In this document: piece by piece, positions 1 through 8,799 of the stretch
Layout: the number at the start of each line of letters is the position of its first letter
How positions within the stretch are numbered: the stretch's first letter is position 1
Assembly: GCF_024273195.1 (NCBI RefSeq)
Contig: NZ_JAMZCU010000005.1
Span: 146,398-210,397 of the forward strand
Direction: 5' to 3'
DNA from: Devosia ureilytica
Lineage (GTDB): Bacteria > Pseudomonadota > Alphaproteobacteria > Rhizobiales > Devosiaceae
DNA length: 64,000 nt
Program-made: the position numbers and the translations under genes
Notes under the pieces: model-generated
The model's input: only the letters and a program-made list of their open reading frames with translations
Told to the model about the DNA's origin: nothing
Databases searched by the model: none

Positions 1-126
1 GGCCGTGCCGATGTGGGCGGCGACGCCATCGCGCTGGTCTCCATCGATGGCACACTGACCGAAGACCAGCTTGGCCAGATCGCCAAGCTCGAAGGCGTCA
101 AGCAGGCCAAAGCCCTGACGTTCTGA
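1..126 (+). CDS. serA: D-3-phosphoglycerate dehydrogenase, C-terminal end (partial)
   Basis: Only the last 41 codons are inside the window, reading GRADVGGDAIALVSIDGTLT and ending in KALTF before a TGA. This pattern (a glycine followed by a hydrophobic beta strand, D-G, then a helix and a closing strand) is what the C-terminal ACT domain of SerA looks like, where serine binds and inhibits the enzyme. SerA makes 3-phosphohydroxypyruvate, the first step of serine synthesis. The nearby purA fits the common rhizobial serA-purA neighbourhood. Because only the tail is visible, the identification rests on the short motif plus context. Confidence 0.75.
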   Translation, partial: GRADVGGDAIALVSIDGTLTEDQLGQIAKLEGVKQAKALTF

Positions 127-149
127 GCCGTCGAACTGCCTCCTGCACC

Positions 150-190
150 TTGATCTTGTCTCAATTGAGATACATATTGGTGCAGGAGGT
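150..190 (+). promoter_or_regulatory. Promoter, operator dyad and ribosome site of the relB-yafQ operon
   Basis: A perfect 12-bp palindrome TCTCAATTGAGA (159-170) lies between a possible -35 TTGATC (150-155) and an AT-rich -10 region near 171-178. A strong AGGAGGT (184-190) sits five bases before the ATG at 196. RelB-type antitoxins usually repress their own operon by binding such dyads, so this is a likely autoregulatory operator. The promoter boxes are weak matches; the palindrome and ribosome site are clear. Confidence 0.6.
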
Positions 191-195
191 CACTC

Positions 196-477
196 ATGGC
201 TACGCAAAGTTCCATGCTCCACGTTCGCGTGGACGACGACACTAAAGAAAAAGCCACAGAGGCTCTCAACGCGATGGGCCTTTCGGTATCCGATGCGGTG
301 CGCCTGTTCCTGCGCCGCGTCGTGATCGATCAAGCATTTCCGTTGGAACTAAAAGTTCCCAATGCCGAGACGCGCGCCGCCATGGCGGAAGCGGACGAGA
401 TTGGGCGGACTGGCAAGGCGCGCTTTTCGACCAGCAACGAGTTGATCGAAGACCTTGAAAAGACCGGCAAGCAGTAA
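196..477 (+). CDS. RelB/DinJ-family type II antitoxin
   Basis: A 93-residue protein with an N-terminal ribbon-helix-helix segment (roughly residues 8-50: VRVDDDTKEKATEALNAMGL, then SDAVRLFLRRVV) typical of DinJ/RelB antitoxins. The charged C-terminal half (residues 60-93) is the usual toxin-wrapping region. It should neutralise the YafQ-like toxin encoded immediately downstream and repress the shared promoter through the TCTCAATTGAGA dyad. The reading frame of the toxin overlaps its 3' end. The start at 196 is fixed by the strong ribosome site before it. The pair sits between serA and purA, a spot where many relatives have no such genes, so it is probably an acquired module. Confidence 0.9.
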   Translation: MATQSSMLHVRVDDDTKEKATEALNAMGLSVSDAVRLFLRRVVIDQAFPLELKVPNAETRAAMAEADEIGRTGKARFSTSNELIEDLEKTGKQ

Positions 478-781
478 GCGGGCGGGCTTGCCGCGGGCGG
501 CCGACTATACAAAAACGTTCCTCAAGGACTGGGAGCGTCTGGCCCGCTCTGGCCGCTATGACCTCAATCGACTAAAGCATGTCATGCTGCTGCTGGTCGC
601 AAATGACGCACCGCTCGGTCCCGAATGGCTTGACCACGCCCTGAAAGGTGATTGGGCCGGCCATCGCGAATGCCACATTGGCGGCGATTTCCTATTGGCT
701 TACAAGATCGAGGACACTGGAAAGGCCGGCATGGTCATTTTCGTCCGCGCGGGCACCCATGCCGATCTCTTTGAAGCGTAG
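455..781 (+). CDS. YafQ-family type II toxin (mRNA interferase)
   Basis: The C-terminal half carries the YafQ signature: [20 protein letters not shown] followed by LLAYK and RAGTHADLF. It includes the histidines and aspartate used for ribosome-dependent mRNA cleavage in E. coli YafQ. The toxin acts on translating ribosomes and is held inactive by the upstream DinJ-like antitoxin. There is no ATG at the 5' end. The longest start is TTG at 455, inside the antitoxin gene, giving 108 residues with a 23-base overlap. TTG at 488 would give 97 residues, nearer the usual 90-95. The overlap suggests translational coupling whichever start is used. Confidence 0.88.
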   Translation: MKRPASSKRAGLPRAADYTKTFLKDWERLARSGRYDLNRLKHVMLLLVANDAPLGPEWLDHALKGDWAGHRECHIGGDFLLAYKIEDTGKAGMVIFVRAGTHADLFEA

Positions 782-789
782 GCGGGAAA

Positions 790-1731
790 TCAGCCGCGCC
801 GGGCCGCCCATTCGGCGAGAAGAATGCCCGAGATGATGATGGCCGCCGCGATGAAGTGATAAAACTCCAGCCGCTCGCCCAGAATGATCACCGAACCGAG
901 CGTACCGAACACCGGGATGAGGTTATGGCTGGGCGCGGCGCGATTGGCGCCAACCAGTTCCACGCCGCGGGCATAGGCCACCTGGCTGAACATGGACGGG
1001 AAGACTGCCACATAAGCAATCACCGCCCACACCACCGGCGGCGCGCTGGCCAGGGTCGTCACCGTCCCCAAACCGCCCCCGAACAGCGCCAGCATGATGA
1101 CGGCCGTTACGGCTGCGCCGAAGAAAGACACCGCCATAAAGCTCAGAATGTGCATTTTGGGGCGGAAGCGCAGCGCCAGCGTATAGGCCGTATAAGCCAG
1201 GCACGCGAGCATGACGAAGCCGTCGCCCAGGTTGATGTCGAGCGTTACGATGCGGGTCAGGTCGCCATGGGTGGCGGTCAGCACCACCCCGGTGATGGCC
1301 AGCAGCACGCCGATGATCTGGATCGGCCGCGCCCGCACCCGGAAGAAAATGAAATTGGCACCCAGAATCAGCATGGGCAGCGAGGCCTGCTCGATGGCCG
1401 AATTGACTGCTGTCGTCGTCTGCAGCCCCAGATACAGGAAGCCATTGAAGAGGGCATAACCGACAACGCCATAGGCCATCAGCACCGCCCAATAGCGGCG
1501 CAGCACCGGCCAGTCGCCCTTCAGGTGCGGCCAGGCAAACGGCACGATAAAGGCAGTTGCGAGCACGCAGCGGCTGGCCAGCAGCAAAAACGGGTCGATT
1601 TGCCCCACGGTGAGCTTGGCCGCCACCACATTGCCGCCCCAGAAAAGCGGAGCAAGCACCAGAAGCAGATAGGGTTGATCGAGAACGCGGGCGAAAATGC
1701 CGCTCTTTTGCAGATCTTGCGGCTTTGTCAT
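790..1731 (-). CDS. EamA/DMT-superfamily transporter
   Basis: A 313-residue membrane protein with about ten hydrophobic segments in two halves, the usual plan of EamA (drug/metabolite transporter) proteins. Recognisable parts are [15 protein letters not shown] near the N terminus and the second-half segment ending [20 protein letters not shown]. These proteins are inner-membrane exporters of amino acids or other small metabolites; the substrate cannot be told from sequence. I place the start at the ATG giving MTKPQDLQ because a longer open frame upstream has no membrane-protein character and would run into the purA leader. It is a single gene transcribed toward yafQ. Confidence 0.85.
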   Translation of the reverse strand: MTKPQDLQKSGIFARVLDQPYLLLVLAPLFWGGNVVAAKLTVGQIDPFLLLASRCVLATAFIVPFAWPHLKGDWPVLRRYWAVLMAYGVVGYALFNGFLYLGLQTTTAVNSAIEQASLPMLILGANFIFFRVRARPIQIIGVLLAITGVVLTATHGDLTRIVTLDINLGDGFVMLACLAYTAYTLALRFRPKMHILSFMAVSFFGAAVTAVIMLALFGGGLGTVTTLASAPPVVWAVIAYVAVFPSMFSQVAYARGVELVGANRAAPSHNLIPVFGTLGSVIILGERLEFYHFIAAAIIISGILLAEWAARRG

Positions 1732-1887
1732 CGTCGCCCGGGTGATGTAAGGACAGTCGGACTTAACAGTTATTCGGCCGCAGTCAAACCCGACAAAGGG
1801 TGGTCGAGGGGACGTTGGTCCTATCATCGTAGGGTTCCGCTTAAGGGCTGGAACCATTGTTGTGCTTGCTTTGGGGAAGTCTGGATT

Positions 1888-3177
1888 ATGGCGAATGTGG
1901 TTGTCGTCGGCTCACAATGGGGCGACGAGGGCAAGGGCAAGATTGTGGACTGGCTGTCGGAGCGCGCCGACGTTGTCGTGCGCTTCCACGGCGGGCACAA
2001 TGCCGGCCATACGCTGGTCATCGACGGCGTCAGCTACAAGCTCGCCCTGCTGCCCTCGGGCCTGGTCCAGGGCAAGCTCTCGGTCATCGGCAATGGCGTG
2101 GTGGTCGACCCGCACCACTTTGTCGCCGAAATGGCCAAGCTGCGCGCCCAGGGCGTCGAGATCACGCCCAAGATCCTGCGCATTGCCGACAATGCGCCGC
2201 TGATTCTCTCCCTGCACCGGGAACTCGACGGCATCCGCGAGGACGCCAATTCCGGGCTCAAGATCGGCACCACCCGTCGCGGCATCGGCCCGGCCTATGA
2301 GGACAAGGTTGGCCGCCGCGCCATTCGCCTGGTTGACCTCAGCGAACCCGAAACGCTGATGCCCAAGATCGAACGGCTGCTGACCCATCACAACGCGCTG
2401 CGCCGTGGCATGGGCCTTGATGAAATCGCCGCGGCCACTATCTACGAGGAACTGACCTCGATTGCCGGGGAAATCCTGCCCTTCATGGATCAGGTCTGGC
2501 GCGTGCTCGAAGACAAGCGCAAGTCCGGCGCCCGCATCCTGTTCGAAGGCGCCCAGGGCGCCCTGCTCGACAATGATCACGGCACCTATCCCTTCGTGAC
2601 CTCGTCCAACACTGTCGCCGGCCAGGCCGCCGCCGGTTCGGGCCTCGGCCCCACGGCCATCGGCTATGTGCTGGGCATCACCAAGGCCTATACCACCCGC
2701 GTCGGCGAAGGCCCCTTCCCCTGCGAGCTGGACGACGAGATCGGCAAGCACCTGGCCGTGGTCGGGCGCGAAGTGGGCGTCAACACCGGCCGTCCGCGCC
2801 GCTGCGGCTGGTTCGACGCCGTGCTGGTGCGCCAGACCGTCAAGACCTCGGGCATCACCGGCATTGCGCTGACCAAGCTCGACGTGCTCGACGGGCTCAA
2901 GGAGATCAAGGTCTGCGTCGGCTACGAGCTGGACGGATCACGCATTGATTATTTGCCTGCCTCAATGGGAGCACAGGCGCGGGTTAAGCCAATCTACGAG
3001 ACCCTCGAAGGTTGGTCCGAAACCACGGCTGGCGCCCGCAGCTGGGCCGAATTGCCGGCCCAGGCTGTCAAATATGTACGCTACATCGAGGAGCTGATCG
3101 GGGCCCCGGTTGCCCTGTTATCAACTTCTCCAGAAAGGGCGGATACCATCCTTGTGGTTGACCCATTCCAAGACTGA
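1888..3177 (+). CDS. purA: Adenylosuccinate synthetase
   Basis: A 429-residue enzyme, normal length for PurA. It joins IMP and aspartate using GTP, the first committed step to AMP. The N terminus reads [19 protein letters not shown] with the catalytic Asp13, and GGHNAGHT supplies His41; both match E. coli numbering. Further on, [20 protein letters not shown] and [14 protein letters not shown] are family signatures for IMP and GTP binding. An open frame extends far upstream, but only the ATG at 1888 gives the canonical N terminus. The gene is followed after 48 bases by a membrane-anchored protein of unknown function in the same direction. Confidence 0.98.
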   Translation: MANVVVVGSQWGDEGKGKIVDWLSERADVVVRFHGGHNAGHTLVIDGVSYKLALLPSGLVQGKLSVIGNGVVVDPHHFVAEMAKLRAQGVEITPKILRIADNAPLILSLHRELDGIREDANSGLKIGTTRRGIGPAYEDKVGRRAIRLVDLSEPETLMPKIERLLTHHNALRRGMGLDEIAAATIYEELTSIAGEILPFMDQVWRVLEDKRKSGARILFEGAQGALLDNDHGTYPFVTSSNTVAGQAAAGSGLGPTAIGYVLGITKAYTTRVGEGPFPCELDDEIGKHLAVVGREVGVNTGRPRRCGWFDAVLVRQTVKTSGITGIALTKLDVLDGLKEIKVCVGYELDGSRIDYLPASMGAQARVKPIYETLEGWSETTAGARSWAELPAQAVKYVRYIEELIGAPVALLSTSPERADTILVVDPFQD

Positions 3178-3225
3178 GAAATTTTGATACAAGACTGCGC
3201 TGTCATAGTGAGTACCAAGTAGCCA

Positions 3226-5205
3226 ATGGCGGATTACAAGGAGCTGTTGCGTCGGGCGATTTCGGCGCTGCCGGAGAACAACGGGGCTGCCCGGCGTGCA
3301 GTCTATGAGAAGGCGCGCTCGGCTCTGGTGGGCCAGCTTCGCGCCATCCAGCCACCGCTCCCGGCGCGCGACATCACCCAGCATCGCCTGCAGCTCGAAG
3401 ATTGTATCCGTCAGGTCGAACAGGAAGCCAGCGAGGCCGTCATCAGCCTCGGACGCGACGGCCCCCTGGCGGCACGTCCGGCGCCCGACACTCCTGCCCT
3501 CAACGTGCGGCCAACGCCTCCGCCACAACCGCAGCCGCAGCCCAAGCTGGCCGAGGTCAGCGTCGCGAGCGAAGCCAAGCCGCCCGCAACCTCACCCGAA
3601 GCCGAGCCGACCCCAAAGCCGGTCGAGCCCGCTCCGGCCGCCGTGCCGGTCGAGGCCCCGCCCGAGCCCAAGTCTGCTGCGCCGGAAGAACCCGTCAAAG
3701 AGCCGGGCGTGGAAACGCCGTCTCCCCGGGACTCTATCGAATCCATCATCGCCCAGGCCGCCCAGACCAGCGGCGCGGTGCTGCTGAGCGATGACAAGCC
3801 GGCAAAAACCGATGCCCCCGTCGCGCCTGTCGAAGACAAGCCTACCCGGCCCCTGACGTTCACGCCGCGACCGCCAGCGAGCAGCGGCAACACCCAGGCC
3901 GTATCCGCGACAACCGTGGCGCCGCGCATTGAGCCGATGCTGGGCAGCACGGCCCTCGCCAGCCAGCCGGTGCTGACCGAACCGGTTATCATCGAACCGC
4001 CATTGCCGGTCGATCCGGCGCTGTCGAGCGTCCGTGAAGTCGAAATTGAGCAGGACGATGCCCGCGCCGCCGAAGGCGCCATCGAACGCGCCATCGAGAC
4101 CCTTGACCGCGAAGCCCGTGGCGAAGCCACAGAGCCGCCGCCGGAACGCGAAGACAATGCCGCCGTCGAGGCCAGCCAACAGGACGAGGATGCCGGTTTT
4201 GCGCCGGTTGGTGCCGAGCGCCGCTCCGGCGCAGGGCTGACCATCTTTCTCATCGTCTTTGTCGTGCTGCTGGCTGGCGTCGGTGGCGCAGGCTTCTGGG
4301 CCTGGCGCGAAGGCTATGTCGATCTTGACCAGATGTTCGGGCGCACTCAGACAGCCGTGACCCAGCCGGTGACCACCACCGAGCCGGCCAGCCTGCCCAC
4401 CATGGACAGCGCCGCCACTCCGGCCCCAACCGACACAGAGGGCGCTTCAGGCCCCGGCAATACCGCCACCACGGCCGCCACCGAGCCCACCAGCGCGCTC
4501 GAAGTGACCGACGAAGACCGTCTCGAACCGACGCCGGAAGCCGTGACCCCGACCGGCAACGAAACCGTGTTGCCCTCCATTGACGGCGAGACCAAAACAG
4601 AGGAGCGGCTTTCGGGCGAGGATACGTCCATTGCCGCCACCGAGGACCCTGCAGCCAGCGTCGATCCGGCGGTACTGGCCGGCAATCAGTCCCTGCTGCT
4701 CGAAGCCTCGACCAATGGTCAGGGCGGCGCCGTGCCCTTCTCGGGCACCGTCGAATGGACCCAGGGCAGCGACGAAATCGGCCTGCCGACCTTGCAGGCC
4801 CAGGCCAGCATTCCGGCGCGCAACCTGGGTGTCTCGATTATCATCCGCAAGAACAACGATCCGGTTCTGCCCGCCAGCCACCTGATGGAAATCAGCTTCG
4901 ATGTGCCCGATACCTTCATCGGCGGCTCGATAGCAACGCTGGCCGGTGTGCTGCTCAAGGACGAGGAACTGGTTCCTGGCACGGCTCTGGCCGGTGCCGC
5001 GGCGCGCGTCGTGGGCAATTCATTCCTCTTTGCCCTCAGCGCCTCGCCGAGCGACCTGACCACCAATACCAACCTGCTGGGCAGCCGCCGCTGGCTCGAT
5101 CTTGCCATTGTCTATGGCACGGGCCGCAACGCCATCCTGACGCTCGAAAAGGACGAAGAGGCCGAGGCCCTGTTTGATACGGTTCTGGCGGCCTGGGCCG
5201 AATAG
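3226..5205 (+). CDS. Single-pass membrane protein with long Pro/Ala/Glu-rich region, unknown function
   Basis: This 659-residue protein has four parts. An N-terminal charged helical region (1-75, MADYKELLRRAISALPENNG onward) is followed by a long low-complexity Pro/Ala/Glu segment (about 85-330). One transmembrane helix lies near 337-360 (LTIFLIVFVVLLAGVGGAGF), and a C-terminal domain (about 490-659) looks folded, with alternating beta strands. The acidic stretch after the membrane helix suggests an N-in, C-out topology. I recognise it only as a conserved hypothetical protein commonly found after purA in Rhizobiales. There is no enzyme motif. It ends 10 bases before the convergent thiQ gene. 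Confidence 0.8.
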   Translation: MADYKELLRRAISALPENNGAARRAVYEKARSALVGQLRAIQPPLPARDITQHRLQLEDCIRQVEQEASEAVISLGRDGPLAARPAPDTPALNVRPTPPPQPQPQPKLAEVSVASEAKPPATSPEAEPTPKPVEPAPAAVPVEAPPEPKSAAPEEPVKEPGVETPSPRDSIESIIAQAAQTSGAVLLSDDKPAKTDAPVAPVEDKPTRPLTFTPRPPASSGNTQAVSATTVAPRIEPMLGSTALASQPVLTEPVIIEPPLPVDPALSSVREVEIEQDDARAAEGAIERAIETLDREARGEATEPPPEREDNAAVEASQQDEDAGFAPVGAERRSGAGLTIFLIVFVVLLAGVGGAGFWAWREGYVDLDQMFGRTQTAVTQPVTTTEPASLPTMDSAATPAPTDTEGASGPGNTATTAATEPTSALEVTDEDRLEPTPEAVTPTGNETVLPSIDGETKTEERLSGEDTSIAATEDPAASVDPAVLAGNQSLLLEASTNGQGGAVPFSGTVEWTQGSDEIGLPTLQAQASIPARNLGVSIIIRKNNDPVLPASHLMEISFDVPDTFIGGSIATLAGVLLKDEELVPGTALAGAAARVVGNSFLFALSASPSDLTTNTNLLGSRRWLDLAIVYGTGRNAILTLEKDEEAEALFDTVLAAWAE

Positions 5206-5209
5206 CGGG

Positions 5210-5224
5210 CGCGCCTCAGGCGCG
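5210..5224. terminator. Short dyad between convergent genes (possible bidirectional terminator)
   Basis: CGCGCCT-C-AGGCGCG forms a perfect 7-bp inverted repeat just past the stop codon of the 659-residue protein and across the last bases of thiQ. No T-run follows on either strand, so it may only weakly terminate or may simply slow polymerase at the convergent junction. Confidence 0.3.
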
Positions 5225-5854
5225 TTCGAGCCGGCCATCAACGATGCGGTAATGAGCCTCGGCCAGCGCTGCAATGTCGTCGGCGTGGTGGCTGACCAGC
5301 ACCGTGTGCCAGCCATGCCGGCGGGTCAGATCACCCACGAGTTCTCGCGTGGTCTTGCGGGTTTCATCATCCAGCGCCGAGAAGGGCTCGTCCAGCAGCA
5401 GCACCGGCCGGTCGCGCAACAGGGTGCGCGCCAGTGCCACGCGCTGCTTTTGTCCCCCCGACAGGTTCGACGCGATCCTGTCCTCAAAACCCGATAGTCC
5501 AACCTCGGCGAGGGCCGTTGCGACCCGCGCCTTGCCATCGGCCTTTGGCGTCCCGCGTGGCAGGCCGAGGGCGGCATTTTCTGCGGCGCTCAGGTGCTCG
5601 AAGAGGTTGTCGGCCTGCAGCAACAGGGACACAGGTCGCGTCTCTGGCGGGAGGGACAGCAGGCCGACGCCATCCAGACTAAGCGATCCGCTGGTGGGGC
5701 GGATAAATCCGGCCAGGAGATCAAGCAGCGTCGACTTGCCCGACCCGCTGGCGCCAGAAATTGCCGTGACCGTGCCCGGCATGGCCTCGAGGGTAAATCG
5801 ATAGGGCTCGCCCTGCCCCGGATAGGCAAAGACCAGGTCATCGGCGCGGAGCAT
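5216..5854 (-). CDS. thiQ: Thiamine/TPP ABC transporter ATP-binding protein
   Basis: A 212-residue ATPase of the thiamine importer. Walker A (ASGSGKSTLLDLL), the ABC signature (NLSGGQKQRVALARTLL) and Walker B (PVLLLDEPFSALDD) are all intact, and the length matches short ThiQ proteins. It powers import of thiamine and its phosphates through ThiP, supplied by ThiB. The ATG at 5854 lies inside the 3' end of thiP (17-base overlap), indicating translational coupling in a thiB-thiP-thiQ operon. A longer open frame to 5899 has no support. The TPP riboswitch upstream of thiB should control it. Confidence 0.95.
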   Translation of the reverse strand: MLRADDLVFAYPGQGEPYRFTLEAMPGTVTAISGASGSGKSTLLDLLAGFIRPTSGSLSLDGVGLLSLPPETRPVSLLLQADNLFEHLSAAENAALGLPRGTPKADGKARVATALAEVGLSGFEDRIASNLSGGQKQRVALARTLLRDRPVLLLDEPFSALDDETRKTTRELVGDLTRRHGWHTVLVSHHADDIAALAEAHYRIVDGRLERA

Positions 5855-7430
5855 GGGCGATCCTCTCGATAAGGCGCGGCAGGCCGACAAAGGCGGCAAT
5901 GGTAAAGATCAGCAGGAGTGCCGCAATCGCCGCCGCATCATTGCTGCGGTACGAGCCAAGGGCCCGATACATCATCAGCGGCAGGGTCTGGAAATCCTGC
6001 GTGCCAAAGAGCGCAATCACCCCCAGGTCCCCCAGCGAAAAGCAGAAGGCCAGCGCCAGCATCAGCCCGATGTCGCGCCCCAGCAGCGGATATTCGATGG
6101 CCGTGAACTGCTGCCAGCCCGAGAGACCCAGCGAACGGATCAGCTTGCCGCGCGAGCGCAGAACCGCATCGAGCGGCGGCCCCAGCGTCGCCATGGCAAA
6201 GGGCAGCGACAGAAGGCTATTGGCAATGACCACCACCACCGGGGCGGCCGCGCCGGACGGCACGCCCAGGGCGCGCACCAAAAGGAAAAAACCCAGCGAC
6301 AGCACCACCGCTGGCACCGCAAGATAAGCATAGGCCGGGACACCGAGCAGGGTGCGCCCGACCCGCTGAGCGGTGGCGCTCCGCCCCAGCGCCAGAACCA
6401 GCGCCAGTGCCAAGGTAAGCGCAGCAGAGCTGGCACCAATAATGACGCTGGTGGCCGTGGCACGCCAGAAACTGGCCTGTTCGAGCACCCGGAACAATCC
6501 GCCCGCCAGCCCCTCATAAAGGACATTGAGCAGGGGCAGCGCAAAGCCCAGTGTCGCCAGCACCAGCACCAGCCATTGCACCGCGCGCACCGGCCGTGCA
6601 TCGCGCCAATTGGGCTGGGCGGAACGGCTGAGCGCCGACGGCACCGGCGTGAAGGCCGAGGCGATGAGGATGACGACGGAACAGACTGCAATTTGCGTCA
6701 GCGCCAGCCGCACCGCGCCCGCGAGATCGAAATCGAGCCGCACTGCGGTGTAGATCGCCACTTCCAGCGTCTGGTTGGCCGGGCCGCCACCCAGCAGCAG
6801 CACGATGGGAAAGCTGGTGAAGGCCAGAAGAAAAATGATCGCACCCAGGCCCGGCAGGCTGCCACGCATGGCCGGCCAGTCGATCAGCCTGAAGCGCTGC
6901 ACCGCGCCAAGCCCCAGCGACTGTCCGACCTTGAGCCGGCTCTGCGCAATGGCATCGAGCCGCGCCAGCAAGATGCGGGCGGCAAAGGCACCATCGAGCA
7001 CCACATGGGCGATGAGAATGCCCGACAACCCATAGGCGGGACTGTCGAAGCTGAACCCGAACAGCGACTGCGCCGCCTGGTTGATCCAGCCATTGCGTCC
7101 CCAGATGGACAGCAGCCCGAAGGCAACCACCATGCCCGGCGTGACAATAGCCGCCGCAAACAGCCCCACCACCAGATCGCGCCCAAAAAACCGCAGCCGG
7201 TTGAGCGCCCAGGCCACGGCCACGCCCACACCCAGCGAGAGCACCATGGTCAGCCCGGCCTGCAGCGCCGTCATCCGCAGCAGATGGGCGAGATCCACCC
7301 GCGATCCGCCGCTGGCGCCTGTCGCCGCATCGAGAATGGCCCAGAGCACCGCAACGATCAGCGCCGCGATGATGAGGGTCAACCCGGTGGCAGTGGCGAT
7401 CCGAAGGGGTCGGCGGGGGAGGGTCAGCAT
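5838..7430 (-). CDS. thiP: Thiamine/TPP ABC transporter permease
   Basis: A 530-residue, two-module permease with about twelve membrane helices. ThiP proteins are an internal duplication of the usual ABC permease, and both halves are visible here (for example around residues 60-260 and 320-520). It forms the inner-membrane channel of the thiamine importer. The gene sits between thiB and thiQ on the same strand, overlapping thiQ by 17 bases. The 167-base gap to thiB is filled by a palindromic intergenic repeat (7449-7577), which may reduce or protect the downstream message. Confidence 0.95.
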   Translation of the reverse strand: MLTLPRRPLRIATATGLTLIIAALIVAVLWAILDAATGASGGSRVDLAHLLRMTALQAGLTMVLSLGVGVAVAWALNRLRFFGRDLVVGLFAAAIVTPGMVVAFGLLSIWGRNGWINQAAQSLFGFSFDSPAYGLSGILIAHVVLDGAFAARILLARLDAIAQSRLKVGQSLGLGAVQRFRLIDWPAMRGSLPGLGAIIFLLAFTSFPIVLLLGGGPANQTLEVAIYTAVRLDFDLAGAVRLALTQIAVCSVVILIASAFTPVPSALSRSAQPNWRDARPVRAVQWLVLVLATLGFALPLLNVLYEGLAGGLFRVLEQASFWRATATSVIIGASSAALTLALALVLALGRSATAQRVGRTLLGVPAYAYLAVPAVVLSLGFFLLVRALGVPSGAAAPVVVVIANSLLSLPFAMATLGPPLDAVLRSRGKLIRSLGLSGWQQFTAIEYPLLGRDIGLMLALAFCFSLGDLGVIALFGTQDFQTLPLMMYRALGSYRSNDAAAIAALLLIFTIAAFVGLPRLIERIAHAPRR

Positions 7431-7448
7431 GGGCGCCCTGCCCCGACA

Positions 7449-7577
7449 TCCCCCTCATCCGGCGCTGCGCGCCAGCTTCTCCCCGAGGGCGAGAAGCATG
7501 GCACAGCGTCCACCCTTGTGCCTCTCCCCAGCGGGGAGAGGGTGGATCGGCCGGAAGCCGAGACGGGTGAGGGGGAC
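7449..7577. repeat. Palindromic intergenic repeat, copy 1 (within thiBPQ operon)
   Basis: The element starts CCCCCTCATCCGGCGCTGCG and ends GGGTGAGGGGG, with internal inverted pairs such as CCTCTCCCC/GGGGAGAGG. The same end motif and CTCTCCC/GGGAGAG core recur at 18487-18622 and, shorter, at 31322-31379. It is non-coding and lies inside an operon between thiB and thiP. Confidence 0.75.
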
Positions 7578-7597
7578 CTTTCCACGAGTGCGGACCT

Positions 7598-8602
7598 CTA
7601 CTGCACCGCCGCCAGCATCTCTTCGATCCACGCCGGGGAATTGGCGATAATCTCGCTTTCCTCGAGTGTAAGCGTCTTGTCCGGCTGCGGCAGACCTTCA
7701 AAGGACGCGTCCAGCTCGGTGCCCAGATCGACGACCGGGAACATCCAATTGGTGGTCGGGATCACTTTCTGCCCTTCGACCGAGGTCAGATAGGCGAGGA
7801 AATCGCGGGCCAGATCCTGCTGGTCGGAGGATTTCAATATCCCCGCCACTTCGATCTGCGGGAAATGTCCTTCACTGAACATGGCCGCCTTGATGGTGTG
7901 ATCATCCTCGTCAAAAATGTGGTAGGCCGGCGATGTGGTGTAGGACAGGACCATATCCGCTTCCCCATCGAGGAACAGCGCATAGCTCTCGCTCCACTCG
8001 CGGGTAATGGTGAGGATATGCGGCTTGAGGCCCGCCCAGATTTCCGGGGCGCGCTCGCCGTAGGCGGCCTTGACCCAGAGCATCAGCCCAAGGCCCGGCG
8101 TGGCCGAGCGCGGGTCCTGGATGGCGATCTTGATGTCGTCGGGCAGTGCGATCAGCTCTTCAAACGAGGCCGGCGGCACCGGCATGGTGTCGGTGTCGTG
8201 CATGAAGGCGAAGTGCGAATAGTCGAAGGGCACGAACTGCGCATCGGTCCATTCGCCCGGCAGGGCGAGATCGCTCAGCGCCAAGCCATGATCGGCAAAG
8301 AGCCCTGTGGCCCGTGCCTCTCCGGCAATGGCGGTATCGAGCCCCAGGATCATATCGGCCTCGGTGCTTTCGCCCTCAAGCTGCACCTTGCGCAGCGTGC
8401 CGATGGACGAGTCGGCGGCCACCCAATTGACCGTGCAATTGCAGGTGGCTTCAAAGCCGTCCTTGAGCGGCACGCCCGGACCCCATTCCGAGGCAAAGCC
8501 GTCATAGGTGTAGATAGTGAGGGTGGGCTTGCCCTGTGCGATTGCACTGCCGGAAAATCCGGCAATAAGGACCGCAAGCGCCAGCGAGGAGGATTTGACC
8601 AT
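7598..8602 (-). CDS. thiB: Thiamine/TPP periplasmic substrate-binding protein
   Basis: A 334-residue secreted protein. Residues 1-22 form a signal peptide ending AIA before Gln23. The mature start PTLTIYTYDGFASEWGPG is characteristic of ThiB, as are the LDTAIAGEARATGL and DYSHFAFMHDTD segments. It captures thiamine or its phosphates in the periplasm and delivers them to ThiPQ. The ATG at 8602 is preceded by GAAGGGAG, which can pair with an upstream TCCCTTC, so its ribosome site can be hidden as part of the riboswitch expression platform. It is the first gene of the thiBPQ operon. Confidence 0.95.
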   Translation of the reverse strand: MVKSSSLALAVLIAGFSGSAIAQGKPTLTIYTYDGFASEWGPGVPLKDGFEATCNCTVNWVAADSSIGTLRKVQLEGESTEADMILGLDTAIAGEARATGLFADHGLALSDLALPGEWTDAQFVPFDYSHFAFMHDTDTMPVPPASFEELIALPDDIKIAIQDPRSATPGLGLMLWVKAAYGERAPEIWAGLKPHILTITREWSESYALFLDGEADMVLSYTTSPAYHIFDEDDHTIKAAMFSEGHFPQIEVAGILKSSDQQDLARDFLAYLTSVEGQKVIPTTNWMFPVVDLGTELDASFEGLPQPDKTLTLEESEIIANSPAWIEEMLAAVQ

Positions 8603-8609
8603 TTTGGTC

Positions 8610-8771
8610 TCCCTTCGTTTGGTGTGCGGCCATGGGTGAAGGGATGTGTCAATGGTAAGGACGCGCGAGGGCACCCTTGCCATCTCGAACTTCCTCCGCC
8701 AGCATGACCTGGTTCAGGTTCTATGGGTAACTCTCAGCTCCGGCGGTAACCGGAACACCCCAGCGAGACGG
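8610..8771 (-). promoter_or_regulatory. TPP riboswitch (THI element) upstream of thiB
   Basis: Read on the minus strand, 8771-8680 contains the conserved TPP aptamer parts in order: GGGGTG, CTGAGA, AACCTGAACCAGG, ATGC and GGCGGAGGAAGTTCG. The closing stem pairs CCGTCTCG (8771-8764) with CGAGATGG (8687-8680). Downstream, TCCCTTC (8644-8638) can pair with GAAGGGA (8616-8610), which contains the thiB ribosome site, suggesting translational control. When TPP binds, thiBPQ expression should fall. Its strand means it controls thiBPQ and not the divergent pyrophosphokinase gene. Confidence 0.93.
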
Positions 8772-8799
8772 TGCGGACCTTATTGAGAGTGAACCCAGA

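Noticed and set aside
856..1887. A long N-terminal extension of purA
   Set aside because: The extension is opposite the EamA gene and is of antisense composition; the canonical PurA N terminus starts at 1888.
5853..7793. A 646-codon open frame on the plus strand opposite thiP and thiB
   Set aside because: Its product is rich in Arg, Gln and His with no family motif, as expected when the reverse complement of a GC-rich gene stays open. The minus-strand thiamine transporter genes are unmistakable.
8680..8799. The THI element as regulator of thiN
   Set aside because: The aptamer is only formed by minus-strand RNA, so it can act on thiBPQ but not on the plus-strand pyrophosphokinase gene.
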